DNA of 40,936 nt, taken from positions 1 to 40,936 of the forward strand of contig CACIRB010000006.1 of NCBI GenBank assembly GCA_902588925.1, given 5' to 3'. The notes beneath the pieces were generated by a model. It saw only the letters and a program-made list of their open reading frames with translations, was not told where the DNA came from and searched no databases. Origin of the DNA: an uncultured Pelagibacteraceae bacterium. Its GTDB lineage: Bacteria > Pseudomonadota > Alphaproteobacteria > Pelagibacterales > Pelagibacteraceae. Positions 1 through 6,853 of this stretch are shown here, in pieces (the stretch's first letter is position 1; each line of letters begins with the position of its first letter). The position numbers were made by a program, and so were the translations under genes.

Positions 1-1102
1 TTGCTTCTTCTTTAACCTTAAAGTCAGGATCTATTAATTTTTGTATAGATCTCCACATACCTCTGTCATTGTTTGTTAAAAAAGTTAAAGCAGAACCATC
101 TTTTCCAGCACGACCAGTTCTACCTATTCTGTGAATATAATCTTCTGGAACTTGTGGAAGATCATAGTTTATAACATGTTTGATTACCGGAATATCTAAT
201 CCTCTTGCTGCAACATCGGTTGCAATTAAAATTCTGCTATTACCATTTCTAAATCCTCTAATAACTCTGTCTCTTTTACTTTGTCTAAGATTTCCATGTA
301 TTGCATCAGCTTTATGACCATCATATTTTAATCTTTTTACAATTTTATCCGCACCATGTTTAGTTTTAACAAAAACTAAAATAGATCCACTTCTTTCAAC
401 TAATTGGTTAATTAGCTCATGATATTTTTTGTCAGCTGTGATTTGAAAAGTTTCTTGTTTAATTTTTTCAATTGGAGTTGATAAAGAACCAACAGATACT
501 CTTTCAGGATTGTTAAGATATTTTTGTGAAATTTTTAAAATGTTTTCAGGTAAAGTTGCAGAAAATAATAATGTTTGATGATCTTTTGGAATAAATTTTA
601 AAATCAGTTCAATTTGAGGAGTAAATCCCATATCCAACATTCGATCCGTCTCATCTAAGACTAGATAATTTACTTTTGATAAGTTTAAACTTTTACGTTC
701 AATGTGATCGTTAATTCTTCCAGGAGTTCCAACTATTATTCTTGCTCTTTTTTTTAATTGTCTAAGTTGTTTTTGCATACTCTCACCACCGATTAAAAGA
801 GCATTAGCAATTCCTATTTCTCTAATATTAAGTTTTAAAACAGTTTCCATTACCTGTGTTGCAAGTTCTCTTGTTGGACAAATTATTAATGCCATTGCTT
901 GCTTATCTCTTAAAAGCTTATTCAACATAGGGATTGTGAATGCTAGTGTTTTACCAGTACCTGTTTGAGCAGTACCCAAAACATCTTTTCCCTCTAAGCT
1001 AATTGGTATTGATTTACTTTGAATAGGGGTTGGAGTTTTAAATTCAGCTAATTCAATCGATTTTTTTAATTTATTTTCAATTTTTAGATCAGAGAAGTTC
1101 AT
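1..1102 (-). CDS. DEAD-box ATP-dependent RNA helicase, RhlE-like (C-terminus cut by window edge)
   Basis: ATP-driven RNA unwinding, likely in ribosome assembly or mRNA decay. The frame is open from an ATG at 1102 to the left edge (367 residues seen). Motifs in order: Q motif PTPIQ (residues 24-28), Walker A AQTGTGKT (45-52), PTRELA, GTPGR, motif II read as DETD followed by RMLDMGF, SAT (FSATLP), then the helicase C domain with ARGLDIP and HRIGRTGRAG. RMLDMGF after motif II is typical of the RhlE group. The odd point is DETD instead of DEAD. The C-terminal tail is missing because the window ends, not because the gene is broken. The next gene upstream on this strand, yajQ, ends 83 bases away. 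Family certain; subgroup probable. Confidence 0.95.
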   Translation of the reverse strand, partial: MNFSDLKIENKLKKSIELAEFKTPTPIQSKSIPISLEGKDVLGTAQTGTGKTLAFTIPMLNKLLRDKQAMALIICPTRELATQVMETVLKLNIREIGIANALLIGGESMQKQLRQLKKRARIIVGTPGRINDHIERKSLNLSKVNYLVLDETDRMLDMGFTPQIELILKFIPKDHQTLLFSATLPENILKISQKYLNNPERVSVGSLSTPIEKIKQETFQITADKKYHELINQLVERSGSILVFVKTKHGADKIVKRLKYDGHKADAIHGNLRQSKRDRVIRGFRNGNSRILIATDVAARGLDIPVIKHVINYDLPQVPEDYIHRIGRTGRAGKDGSALTFLTNNDRGMWRSIQKLIDPDFKVKEEA

Positions 1103-1185
1103 TATGTTGGGATGAAGTAAATTTTAAGTAATTGAGTGTCTGCTTATATCTTTTTGTACCAATTACAATAAATAGTTTGAGAGGA

Positions 1186-1671
1186 TTAATCTCTAAAGTT
1201 TACAAAGTCTAGCGGAAGCCCAATATCTATAGCTTTAATTGCTGCTATAGCTTCTTGAAGATCATCTCTTTTTTTACCATCAACTCTTAACTCATCACCT
1301 TGAATTTTAATCTGAATTTTAAGTTTTAGTTTTTTAATGTCAGCAATTACCTTTTTAGCATTTTCTTGGCTAATTCCTTCTTTAAGTTCACTTACTTGTC
1401 GAATTGCTCCACCCGAAGCGCCCTCTGAACTTTTAACTTCTAAAACTCTTGGATCTACTTTTCGTCTCACTAAGTGTGTTTGTAGCAATTCATTGACTTG
1501 CTTTAATTTTAATTCATCTGGAGCATTGGTAGTAACTGTCTTATCTTTTCTTTCTATAGTTATGTGAAGCCCTTTAAAATCATATCGATTGCTTATTTCT
1601 CTCAAGCAATTTGCTAAAGCATTATCAAATTCTTGATAATTAATTTTGCTAATTACATCAAATGACGGCAT
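1186..1671 (-). CDS. yajQ: YajQ family nucleotide-binding protein (UPF0234)
   Basis: 161 residues, the usual full length of the YajQ family, starting with the conserved MPSFDVISKI. The family folds as two RRM-like domains. Members bind cyclic di-GMP or nucleotides in some bacteria, and one is known as a transcription co-regulator in Xanthomonas. Family features seen: EISNRYDFKG near residue 26, KVDPRVLE near 72, the lysine-rich KLKIQIKIQGDELRV near 116 and the end GLPLDFVNFRD. It lies in the same direction as the helicase and diverges from ytoQ across an 85-base AT-rich spacer that must hold promoters for both. The role in this organism is unknown; family identity is secure. Confidence 0.93.
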   Translation of the reverse strand: MPSFDVISKINYQEFDNALANCLREISNRYDFKGLHITIERKDKTVTTNAPDELKLKQVNELLQTHLVRRKVDPRVLEVKSSEGASGGAIRQVSELKEGISQENAKKVIADIKKLKLKIQIKIQGDELRVDGKKRDDLQEAIAAIKAIDIGLPLDFVNFRD

Positions 1672-1756
1672 AATTAATTTATAATATAATCTATTTTTTA
1701 TTAAATTAAATTAAAGATAATATTGGATAAAAAAATTAAGTTTTAAGGAGATATTG

Positions 1757-2209
1757 ATGTTAAAAGTATATTTAGCAGGAGAAATTCACACAAATTGGCG
1801 TGATGAAATTATTGATGAATGTAAAAAACAAAATTTAGACATTCAATTTTTATCTCCTGTCACAGACCATGCATCTTCAGATGATTGTGGAGTTGAAATC
1901 TTAGGTCCTGAGGAGAAAAATTTTTGGAAAGATCGAAAAGGGGCTAATATCAATTCAATTCGAACTAAAAAATCCATTAAAGATTGTGATGTGATCATTG
2001 TTAAATTTGGTGAAAAATATAAACAATGGAATGCTGCATTTGATGCAGGGTATGCAGCCGCTTTAAATAAATCAATAATAATTATTCATAATGAAGAACA
2101 CCAACATGCTTTAAAAGAAGTAGATGCTGCTGCAGCTGCTGTTGCTTCAGATCAAAAACAGGCAGTTAGAATATTAAAATATGTATTAAGTGGTTCACTT
2201 GATAAATGA
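1757..2209 (+). CDS. ytoQ: YtoQ family protein, nucleoside 2-deoxyribosyltransferase-like
   Basis: 150-residue cytosolic protein of the YtoQ family, related in fold to nucleoside 2-deoxyribosyltransferases; no reaction is established. It begins MLKVYLAGEIHTNWRDEI, and contains LSPVTDH, the acidic DCDVIIVKFGEKYKQWNAAFDAGYA segment around residues 77-99 (a Rossmann-like strand plus the conserved AFDAGYA), and an alanine-rich helix near the end. The start is the ATG at 1757, because AAGGAG at 1745-1750 sits six bases upstream; a TTG one codon earlier is less likely. The stop overlaps the next gene's ATG by 4 bases (ATGA), so the two are probably translationally coupled. Confidence 0.85.
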   Translation: MLKVYLAGEIHTNWRDEIIDECKKQNLDIQFLSPVTDHASSDDCGVEILGPEEKNFWKDRKGANINSIRTKKSIKDCDVIIVKFGEKYKQWNAAFDAGYAAALNKSIIIIHNEEHQHALKEVDAAAAAVASDQKQAVRILKYVLSGSLDK

Positions 2210-3552
2210 ATAATGTTTATCACCCAGATATTTATCAGTTCAACAAACCTGTTAGTAGTTACTGGGAAGCAACATCAAGTGAAAATTTAAATTTAGATAA
2301 ACTTCAAAAAGATATTGGTTCAGAAATAGTGGTTATAGGTGGTGGTTATACTGGTTTACTCTGTGCAATTAACTTAATTGAAAATTATAATTTAGATGTG
2401 ATTTTGGTTGATGCTGGAAAAGTAGGTTGGGGTGCTTCTTCTCGTAATGCAGGATTTTGCTGTCTTCCTCCAAGCAAAATGTCTTATAAAAAAATGCAAT
2501 CTGTTTATGGAACGGAGGAGACTAGAAAATTTTTTAAAAATTCAGTTGAAGGAGCTAATTACACTAAGGAATTAATTGATAATTATAATATTGATTGTGA
2601 TGTAACTGGTGAAAATAACTTTGTTGTAGCTCATCATAAAAATAAGTTTGATCAAATCAAAGAACAAGCAGAAGTTTATAAGTCTGAATTTGGAATAGAG
2701 ACTAAAGTATATTCAAAAGAAGAGTTTGATGAAGTAGGTCATGGTGGAACTGAGCAATTTGGAGCTTTTTCATATAAACCTGGTTTTGCAATCAACCCTT
2801 TAAAATTTGTAAACGGACTTACAAAATATGCTTTGTCTAAAAAATTAAAAATCTATGAGCACACAAAAGTTGAAAAAATAGAAAAAGAAAATAGCTCTTA
2901 TCTTTTAAGAACTAGTGAAGGATCAATAAAAACAAAAAAAATTGTAGTTGCAACTAATGGATTTTATCAAGAAGGATTAATTCCTGAAATGGATGGGAGA
3001 GTATTACCTGTTATTTCAAATATTATTGTAACAAGACCATTAACAAATGAAGAGCTTAGCTTACATAACTTTAATACTTATGCCCCAATAGCTAACTCAA
3101 AAAACCTTTTATATTATTATAGAAAGTTACCTGATAATCGAATTTTGTTTGGAACCAGAGGAGATTTTGAAGGAAGTGATCAATCAAATCAAAATAGAGC
3201 AAATGATATGGAACAATTTTTAAAAAATATTTTTCCTAAATGGAACAATGTAAAAATTGATTATAATTGGAGAGGTTTAATTGCTTTATCTCAAAAACTT
3301 ACTCCTTCAATTGGTAAAATAGATAATGAAGAAATTTATTATGGATTTGGTTATAGCGGCGTAGGGGTTAGTGCTGCACCATGGACTGGAAAACAATTGT
3401 CTAAATTAGTTTTTTCATCGAATAGTAAAGACTTAGATATTTCAACAATTTACAAAGGTTTACCAAAGAAATTTATTTTTCCACAATTAAGAGTATTTTA
3501 TTTTAAATTAGCAGTTTGGTTTTATAGATTTAAAGATAAATTCAATATTTAA
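2206..3552 (+). CDS. FAD-dependent oxidoreductase, DAO family (PuuB/OrdL-like amine oxidase)
   Basis: 448 residues. The N-terminal dinucleotide-binding motif GGGYTG (45-50) is followed by VDAGKVGWGASSRNAGF (68-84), the signature of the glycine/D-amino-acid oxidase (DAO) family. The GASxRNxGF form is seen in gamma-glutamylputrescine oxidase and related secondary-amine oxidases. The C-terminal FAD-contact segment GFGYSGVGVSAAPWTGKQLS is present. It likely oxidises an amine or amino acid in the cytosol; the substrate cannot be read from sequence. It overlaps ytoQ by 4 bases, suggesting one operon. A paralogue of the same family lies at 29546-30850. Length and motifs are complete. Confidence 0.88.
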   Translation: MNNVYHPDIYQFNKPVSSYWEATSSENLNLDKLQKDIGSEIVVIGGGYTGLLCAINLIENYNLDVILVDAGKVGWGASSRNAGFCCLPPSKMSYKKMQSVYGTEETRKFFKNSVEGANYTKELIDNYNIDCDVTGENNFVVAHHKNKFDQIKEQAEVYKSEFGIETKVYSKEEFDEVGHGGTEQFGAFSYKPGFAINPLKFVNGLTKYALSKKLKIYEHTKVEKIEKENSSYLLRTSEGSIKTKKIVVATNGFYQEGLIPEMDGRVLPVISNIIVTRPLTNEELSLHNFNTYAPIANSKNLLYYYRKLPDNRILFGTRGDFEGSDQSNQNRANDMEQFLKNIFPKWNNVKIDYNWRGLIALSQKLTPSIGKIDNEEIYYGFGYSGVGVSAAPWTGKQLSKLVFSSNSKDLDISTIYKGLPKKFIFPQLRVFYFKLAVWFYRFKDKFNI

Positions 3553-3631
3553 TTTTTAAGACAAAAAGCGTCAATATTACTAATGATTGTTAGGTTGTTA
3601 ATGATCATATATTCATTTAAAATAGTTACTA

Positions 3632-4744
3632 ATGCTTAGTTATATAATACCTTTTTTAATCCTGATTTTAGTAGTTGTATTTATTCACGAATATGGACAC
3701 TATTATTTTGCTAGAAAATATGGAGTTGGGGTTACTGATTTTTCTATAGGATTTGGTAAAGAATTATTTGGATGGAACGATAAATACGGTACTAGATGGA
3801 AAGTGTGTGCAATTCCATTAGGTGGGTACGTCAAGTTTTTTGGAGATCGTAATGTTTATTCTCAAGCTGATCATGAAGAGATTTTAGAAAATTATAATGA
3901 AGAGGAACGAGATAAATTATTTATTTTAAAACCTTTATATCAAAGGGTATTAATTGTATTTGGTGGTCCTTTAGCAAATTTTCTATTAGCTTTAGTAATC
4001 TTTTTTTGCATTTATACTTTTGTTGGAAAAGATTTTACACCTGCTGTAATTAGTGAAGTTCAAAAAGATAGTCCTGCAATGGTCGGGGGGTTAAAAAACC
4101 AAGATATTATTTTAGAAATTGATGGCAATGAAGTTAAAAGCATAATGGAAGTTTCTAAATATATTACAATGTCTACCGCAGACTTTATAGATTTTAAAGT
4201 TAAACGTTCATATGAAGAATTAATTTTAAAAATAAAACCAAACATTGTTGAAGGTGAGGATGGTTTAGGAAACAAAATTAATAAAAGAATGGTTGGTATA
4301 AAACTAAGTGCTTATAATGATAAAATTAATCATGTTAAATTAGGACCAGCACAAGCATTGTACCATGCAGCAAACGAAGTTTATTTTGTAAGTGTTTCAT
4401 CTTTAAAATACATCGGTGGCATGATCATGGGGAAGGCAGATACTTCCCAACTTGGTGGACCAATTAGAATTGCAAAGATATCAGGGCAAGTTGCAACCTT
4501 TGGAGTGTTAGCTTTCATTAGTATGATGGCTTATATTTCGATAAGTTTAGGGTTAATTAATTTGTTTCCTATACCAATGTTAGATGGTGGACACTTAATG
4601 TTTTATGCATTTGAAAAAATTTTAGGAAGACCTTTGTCTCAAAAAACACAAGAAGGCTTTTTTCGAATCGGCTTGTTTTTGTTGCTTTCATTGATGTTTT
4701 TCACCACATTTAATGATCTAAAAGACCTTGGTTTATTTAGATAA
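3632..4744 (+). CDS. rseP: RIP site-2 metalloprotease RseP
   Basis: Inner-membrane zinc protease that cleaves transmembrane anti-sigma factors or remnant signal peptides inside the membrane. 370 residues. The zinc motif HEYGH is at 19-23 in the first membrane helix, with PLGGYVKFFGD at about residue 66. A single PDZ domain covers roughly 125-200 (DSPAMVGGLKNQDIILEIDG). The second catalytic motif LDGGH is near residue 313, followed by a last membrane helix. All active-site residues are present. It stands alone, with no cdsA/bamA/lpxD neighbours as often found elsewhere. The 79-base upstream spacer must carry its promoter, but I see no clear consensus. Confidence 0.95.
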   Translation: MLSYIIPFLILILVVVFIHEYGHYYFARKYGVGVTDFSIGFGKELFGWNDKYGTRWKVCAIPLGGYVKFFGDRNVYSQADHEEILENYNEEERDKLFILKPLYQRVLIVFGGPLANFLLALVIFFCIYTFVGKDFTPAVISEVQKDSPAMVGGLKNQDIILEIDGNEVKSIMEVSKYITMSTADFIDFKVKRSYEELILKIKPNIVEGEDGLGNKINKRMVGIKLSAYNDKINHVKLGPAQALYHAANEVYFVSVSSLKYIGGMIMGKADTSQLGGPIRIAKISGQVATFGVLAFISMMAYISISLGLINLFPIPMLDGGHLMFYAFEKILGRPLSQKTQEGFFRIGLFLLLSLMFFTTFNDLKDLGLFR

Positions 4745-4844
4745 TTTAATTTTCTAATTTGTTAAAAAGACGAGTAAAATCAACATTAATTTAAATTAAA
4801 ACAAGATATTGTGTGTCTTTAAAAAAATGACACTAAAAAAAAGC

Positions 4845-4875
4845 TTGATTTATCAACGTTTATGACAAGTATAAA
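4845..4875 (+). promoter_or_regulatory. Possible promoter of the HU gene
   Basis: TTGATT at 4845-4850 and TATAAA at 4870-4875 lie upstream of the HU start, but the spacing of 19 is long. A TTTATC at 4849 would give 15. A GGAG ribosome site follows at 4893-4896. Weak call from motif reading only. Confidence 0.3.
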
Positions 4876-4901
4876 TATCAACCAACAAAACCGGAGCTAA
4901 A

Positions 4902-5177
4902 ATGAACAAAAAACAACTAATTGCTAAGCTTTCTGGCTCATTAAACTTGAGCAAAGCAGATGCTGAGCGAACTTTTGACACAATTACCAACACTATTTTA
5001 GATGCTCTAAAAGGTGATGATTCAGTGAAAATTGCTGGGTTTGGTACGTACAAAGTAGCTAAAAGAAAAGCTAGAGTTGGAAGAAACCCAAGAACTGGTG
5101 AGCAGATTCAAATTGCTGCTTCTCAGAAAGTAAAATTCTTACCAGCAAAAGCTTTAAAAGAAGTATTCAATAGATAA
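4902..5177 (+). CDS. hup: HU family DNA-binding protein
   Basis: 91-residue nucleoid protein that bends and compacts DNA as a dimer. It has the standard HU layout: N-terminal helices (MNKKQLIAKLSGSLNLSKAD), the beta hinge VKIAGFGTYKVAKRKARVGR, the DNA-inserting arm with the conserved RNPRTGEQ (proline and arginines present), and the C-terminal helix. Length is the family norm. A ribosome site GGAG lies at 4893-4896. It is a single-gene unit with its own 157-base upstream region and a hairpin 10 bases after the stop. Family is certain; HU versus IHF subtype is called HU from the arm and length. Confidence 0.95.
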   Translation: MNKKQLIAKLSGSLNLSKADAERTFDTITNTILDALKGDDSVKIAGFGTYKVAKRKARVGRNPRTGEQIQIAASQKVKFLPAKALKEVFNR

Positions 5178-5186
5178 TATTTTTTT

Positions 5187-5226
5187 AACAGCCCTAACGT
5201 AAAGTAAAAACACGTTTAGGGCTGTT
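5187..5226 (+). terminator. Hairpin terminator after HU
   Basis: The left arm at 5187-5200 (AACAGCCCTAACGT) pairs with the right arm at 5212-5226, with one bulged T; loop of 11. There is no T run downstream on the plus strand, but seven Ts at 5180-5186 precede it, so as an intrinsic terminator it fits the minus strand better. Probably marks the end of the HU transcript. Confidence 0.6.
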
Positions 5227-5230
5227 ACTA

Positions 5231-5247
5231 TATGCAAAAAATGCATA
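5231..5247. repeat. Perfect dyad upstream of the first ammonium transporter gene
   Basis: TATGCA-N5-TGCATA, with an all-A spacer, lies 76 bases before the amt start. It has the form of a dimeric operator. No regulator is encoded nearby; function is inferred only from form and position. Confidence 0.4.
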
Positions 5248-5295
5248 CCCAATTTTCCTAATCAGCGTTAGTTTTAAAAATTAATAAAACTATAA

Positions 5296-5320
5296 GACTC
5301 CACTTAAACAAGTGGAGGTC
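5296..5320 (+). promoter_or_regulatory. Hairpin sequestering the amt1 ribosome binding site
   Basis: CTCCACTT (5298-5305) pairs perfectly with AAGTGGAG (5310-5317) around the loop AAAC; outer GA/TC pairs can extend the stem past one bulge. The right arm contains the Shine-Dalgarno GGAGG (5314-5318), 4 bases before the ATG at 5323. If transcribed whole, the stem hides the ribosome site. A TATAAG at 5291-5296 could be a -10 box; a start from it would remove the left arm, so the effect depends on the true transcription start. Confidence 0.55.
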
Positions 5321-5322
5321 TA

Positions 5323-6624
5323 ATGACTAAAATAATAAAAAAAATATCAGCACCGATTCTTAGTTTAATATTTTTATTAAACATGAGTAGTGCAGGTATG
5401 GCAGAGACAACTGTCTCTGGAGAAGTTCAAGCGATATTTAACTCGCTTCTATTTTTAATTTGTGGTTTCCTTGTAATGTTCATGGCAGCAGGTTTTGCGA
5501 TGCTAGAATCTGGTATGGTAACTTCAAAAAGTGTATCAGTAATTTGTGCTAAAAATATAGGTCTATATTCAATCGCCGGAATTATGTTTTGGCTTTTTGG
5601 TTATAACTTAGCTTATGGAATTCCTGAAGGAGGATACATCGGAACATTTACACCTTGGTCAGATGCAAGTGCAGTTGATACAGGTTATGCTGATGGATCA
5701 GACTGGTTCTTCCAAATGGTATTCTGTGCAACAACAGTTTCAATTTGTTCAGGTGCTATGGCTGAAAGAATTAAGCTATGGCCGTTTTTCTTATTTGCAG
5801 CTATTTTAGCTGGAATTATTTATCCAATCGTTATGGGTTGGCAATGGGGTGGAGGCTGGTTAGCAGAACTAGGCTTTTCTGATTTTGCTGGTTCTACATT
5901 AGTACACTCAACAGGTGGTGCAGCTGCTTTAGCAGGTATCATGTTGCTAGGTGCTAGATATGGAAGATTTGATAGCAAAGGTGAGGCGAAAGCAATTAAA
6001 CCTTTTGCTGCTTCTTCAATTCCATTAGTAACTGTTGGAGTATTTATATTATGGTTAGGTTGGTTTGGATTCAATGGTGGATCTCAACTAGCTATTGGAA
6101 CATTTGATGATGCAGTTGCTGTATCAAGTATATTTATTAATACTAATCTTGCTGCTTGTGGTGGTGTTATGGCTGCTGCAATAATTACAAGGTTAATGTT
6201 TGGTAAAACAGATGTAATTCAAATGTTAAACGGAGCAATCGGTGGTCTTGTAGCTGTTACAGCTGAACCATTAGCACCATCACCTTTAGCAGCAATCTTC
6301 ATTGGAGCTGTGGGTGGATTGATCGTAGTGTTTGGAACTAAATTATTATTTAGCTTTAAACTTGACGATGTTGTAGGTGCAATCCCAGCTCACATGTTTG
6401 CTGGTATTTGGGGAACATTAGCAGTGCCATTAACAAATACTGATGCATCGTTTAGTGCACAATTAATCGGTGTACTTTCAATTAACATTTTTGTGTTTGC
6501 TGTGTCCTATATAATCTGGTCAATAATGAAAGCTACGTTTGGTATTAGATTAAGTAAAGAAGCTGAAACCAAAGGTACTGACGTTACAGAAACAGGAGTA
6601 ATCGCTTACGCAATACGTGACTAA
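5323..6624 (+). CDS. amtB: Ammonium transporter (Amt), first copy
   Basis: Trimeric inner-membrane channel for ammonium uptake. 433 residues with an N-terminal signal peptide (MTKIIKKISAPILSLIFLL ... AGMA, cleavage near residue 27) and about 11 membrane helices. The twin pore histidines are both present, in GSTLVHSTGG and GAIPAHMFAG, as is the AMAERI segment. The C-terminal cytosolic tail (KGTDVTETGVIAYAIRD), which in model species contacts PII proteins, is intact. No glnK/glnB gene lies beside it, in keeping with published reports that SAR11 lacks PII. A close paralogue follows at 6854. Its ribosome site lies in a hairpin, so translation may be regulated. Confidence 0.96.
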   Translation: MTKIIKKISAPILSLIFLLNMSSAGMAETTVSGEVQAIFNSLLFLICGFLVMFMAAGFAMLESGMVTSKSVSVICAKNIGLYSIAGIMFWLFGYNLAYGIPEGGYIGTFTPWSDASAVDTGYADGSDWFFQMVFCATTVSICSGAMAERIKLWPFFLFAAILAGIIYPIVMGWQWGGGWLAELGFSDFAGSTLVHSTGGAAALAGIMLLGARYGRFDSKGEAKAIKPFAASSIPLVTVGVFILWLGWFGFNGGSQLAIGTFDDAVAVSSIFINTNLAACGGVMAAAIITRLMFGKTDVIQMLNGAIGGLVAVTAEPLAPSPLAAIFIGAVGGLIVVFGTKLLFSFKLDDVVGAIPAHMFAGIWGTLAVPLTNTDASFSAQLIGVLSINIFVFAVSYIIWSIMKATFGIRLSKEAETKGTDVTETGVIAYAIRD

Positions 6625-6637
6625 TTGCATGCAATAT

Positions 6638-6682
6638 AGGGGCTCTTCGATCTCCATGTCGTTATCTCATTGAAGAGCCTCT
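6638..6682 (+). terminator. Long hairpin after amt1, without a T run
   Basis: Arms 6638-6651 and 6669-6682 form 14 continuous pairs, including two G-U, around a 17-base loop. No T run follows, so it is not a classical intrinsic terminator. It may stabilise the 3' end of the amt1 mRNA or be a processing site. Confidence 0.55.
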
Positions 6683-6726
6683 GAATAAAGAATTAACTTA
6701 TCTCTCTCTCTAGTTAGTTAATAACC

Positions 6727-6756
6727 AAAGGCCCCAGAAATGGGGCCTTTTTTTTT
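6727..6756 (+). terminator. Rho-independent terminator between the two amt genes
   Basis: Perfect 9-bp stem AAAGGCCCC / GGGGCCTTT with loop AGAAAT, running into nine consecutive Ts at 6748-6756. Textbook intrinsic terminator; it separates the two ammonium transporter genes into different transcripts. Confidence 0.9.
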
Positions 6757-6842
6757 GCACATATGCTTATTTCTCATAACTCTTTTGTCTTATCTGCAGT
6801 ACTTAAAATTTAATTGTTTATTACAACAGCCAAATCAAAAAA

Positions 6843-6850
6843 AAGGAGAG
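6843..6850 (+). promoter_or_regulatory. Ribosome binding site deciding the amt2 start
   Basis: AAAGGAGA, three to four bases before the ATG at 6854. It is the strongest Shine-Dalgarno in the region, is unstructured unlike that of amt1, and rules out the upstream ATG at 6740. Confidence 0.8.
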
Positions 6851-6853
6851 ATA

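Noticed and set aside
4784..4800. TTAATTTAAATTAA palindrome before HU
   Set aside because: Perfect, but made only of A and T; expected by chance in this composition.
5820..6074. 84-residue minus-strand ORF inside amt1
   Set aside because: Antisense of a conserved transporter gene, proline-rich composition caused by opposite-strand codons; no start signal.
6740..6853. Extended N-terminus of the second amt gene from an ATG at 6740
   Set aside because: That ATG lies in the loop of the intrinsic terminator; the signal peptide and strong ribosome site belong to the ATG at 6854.
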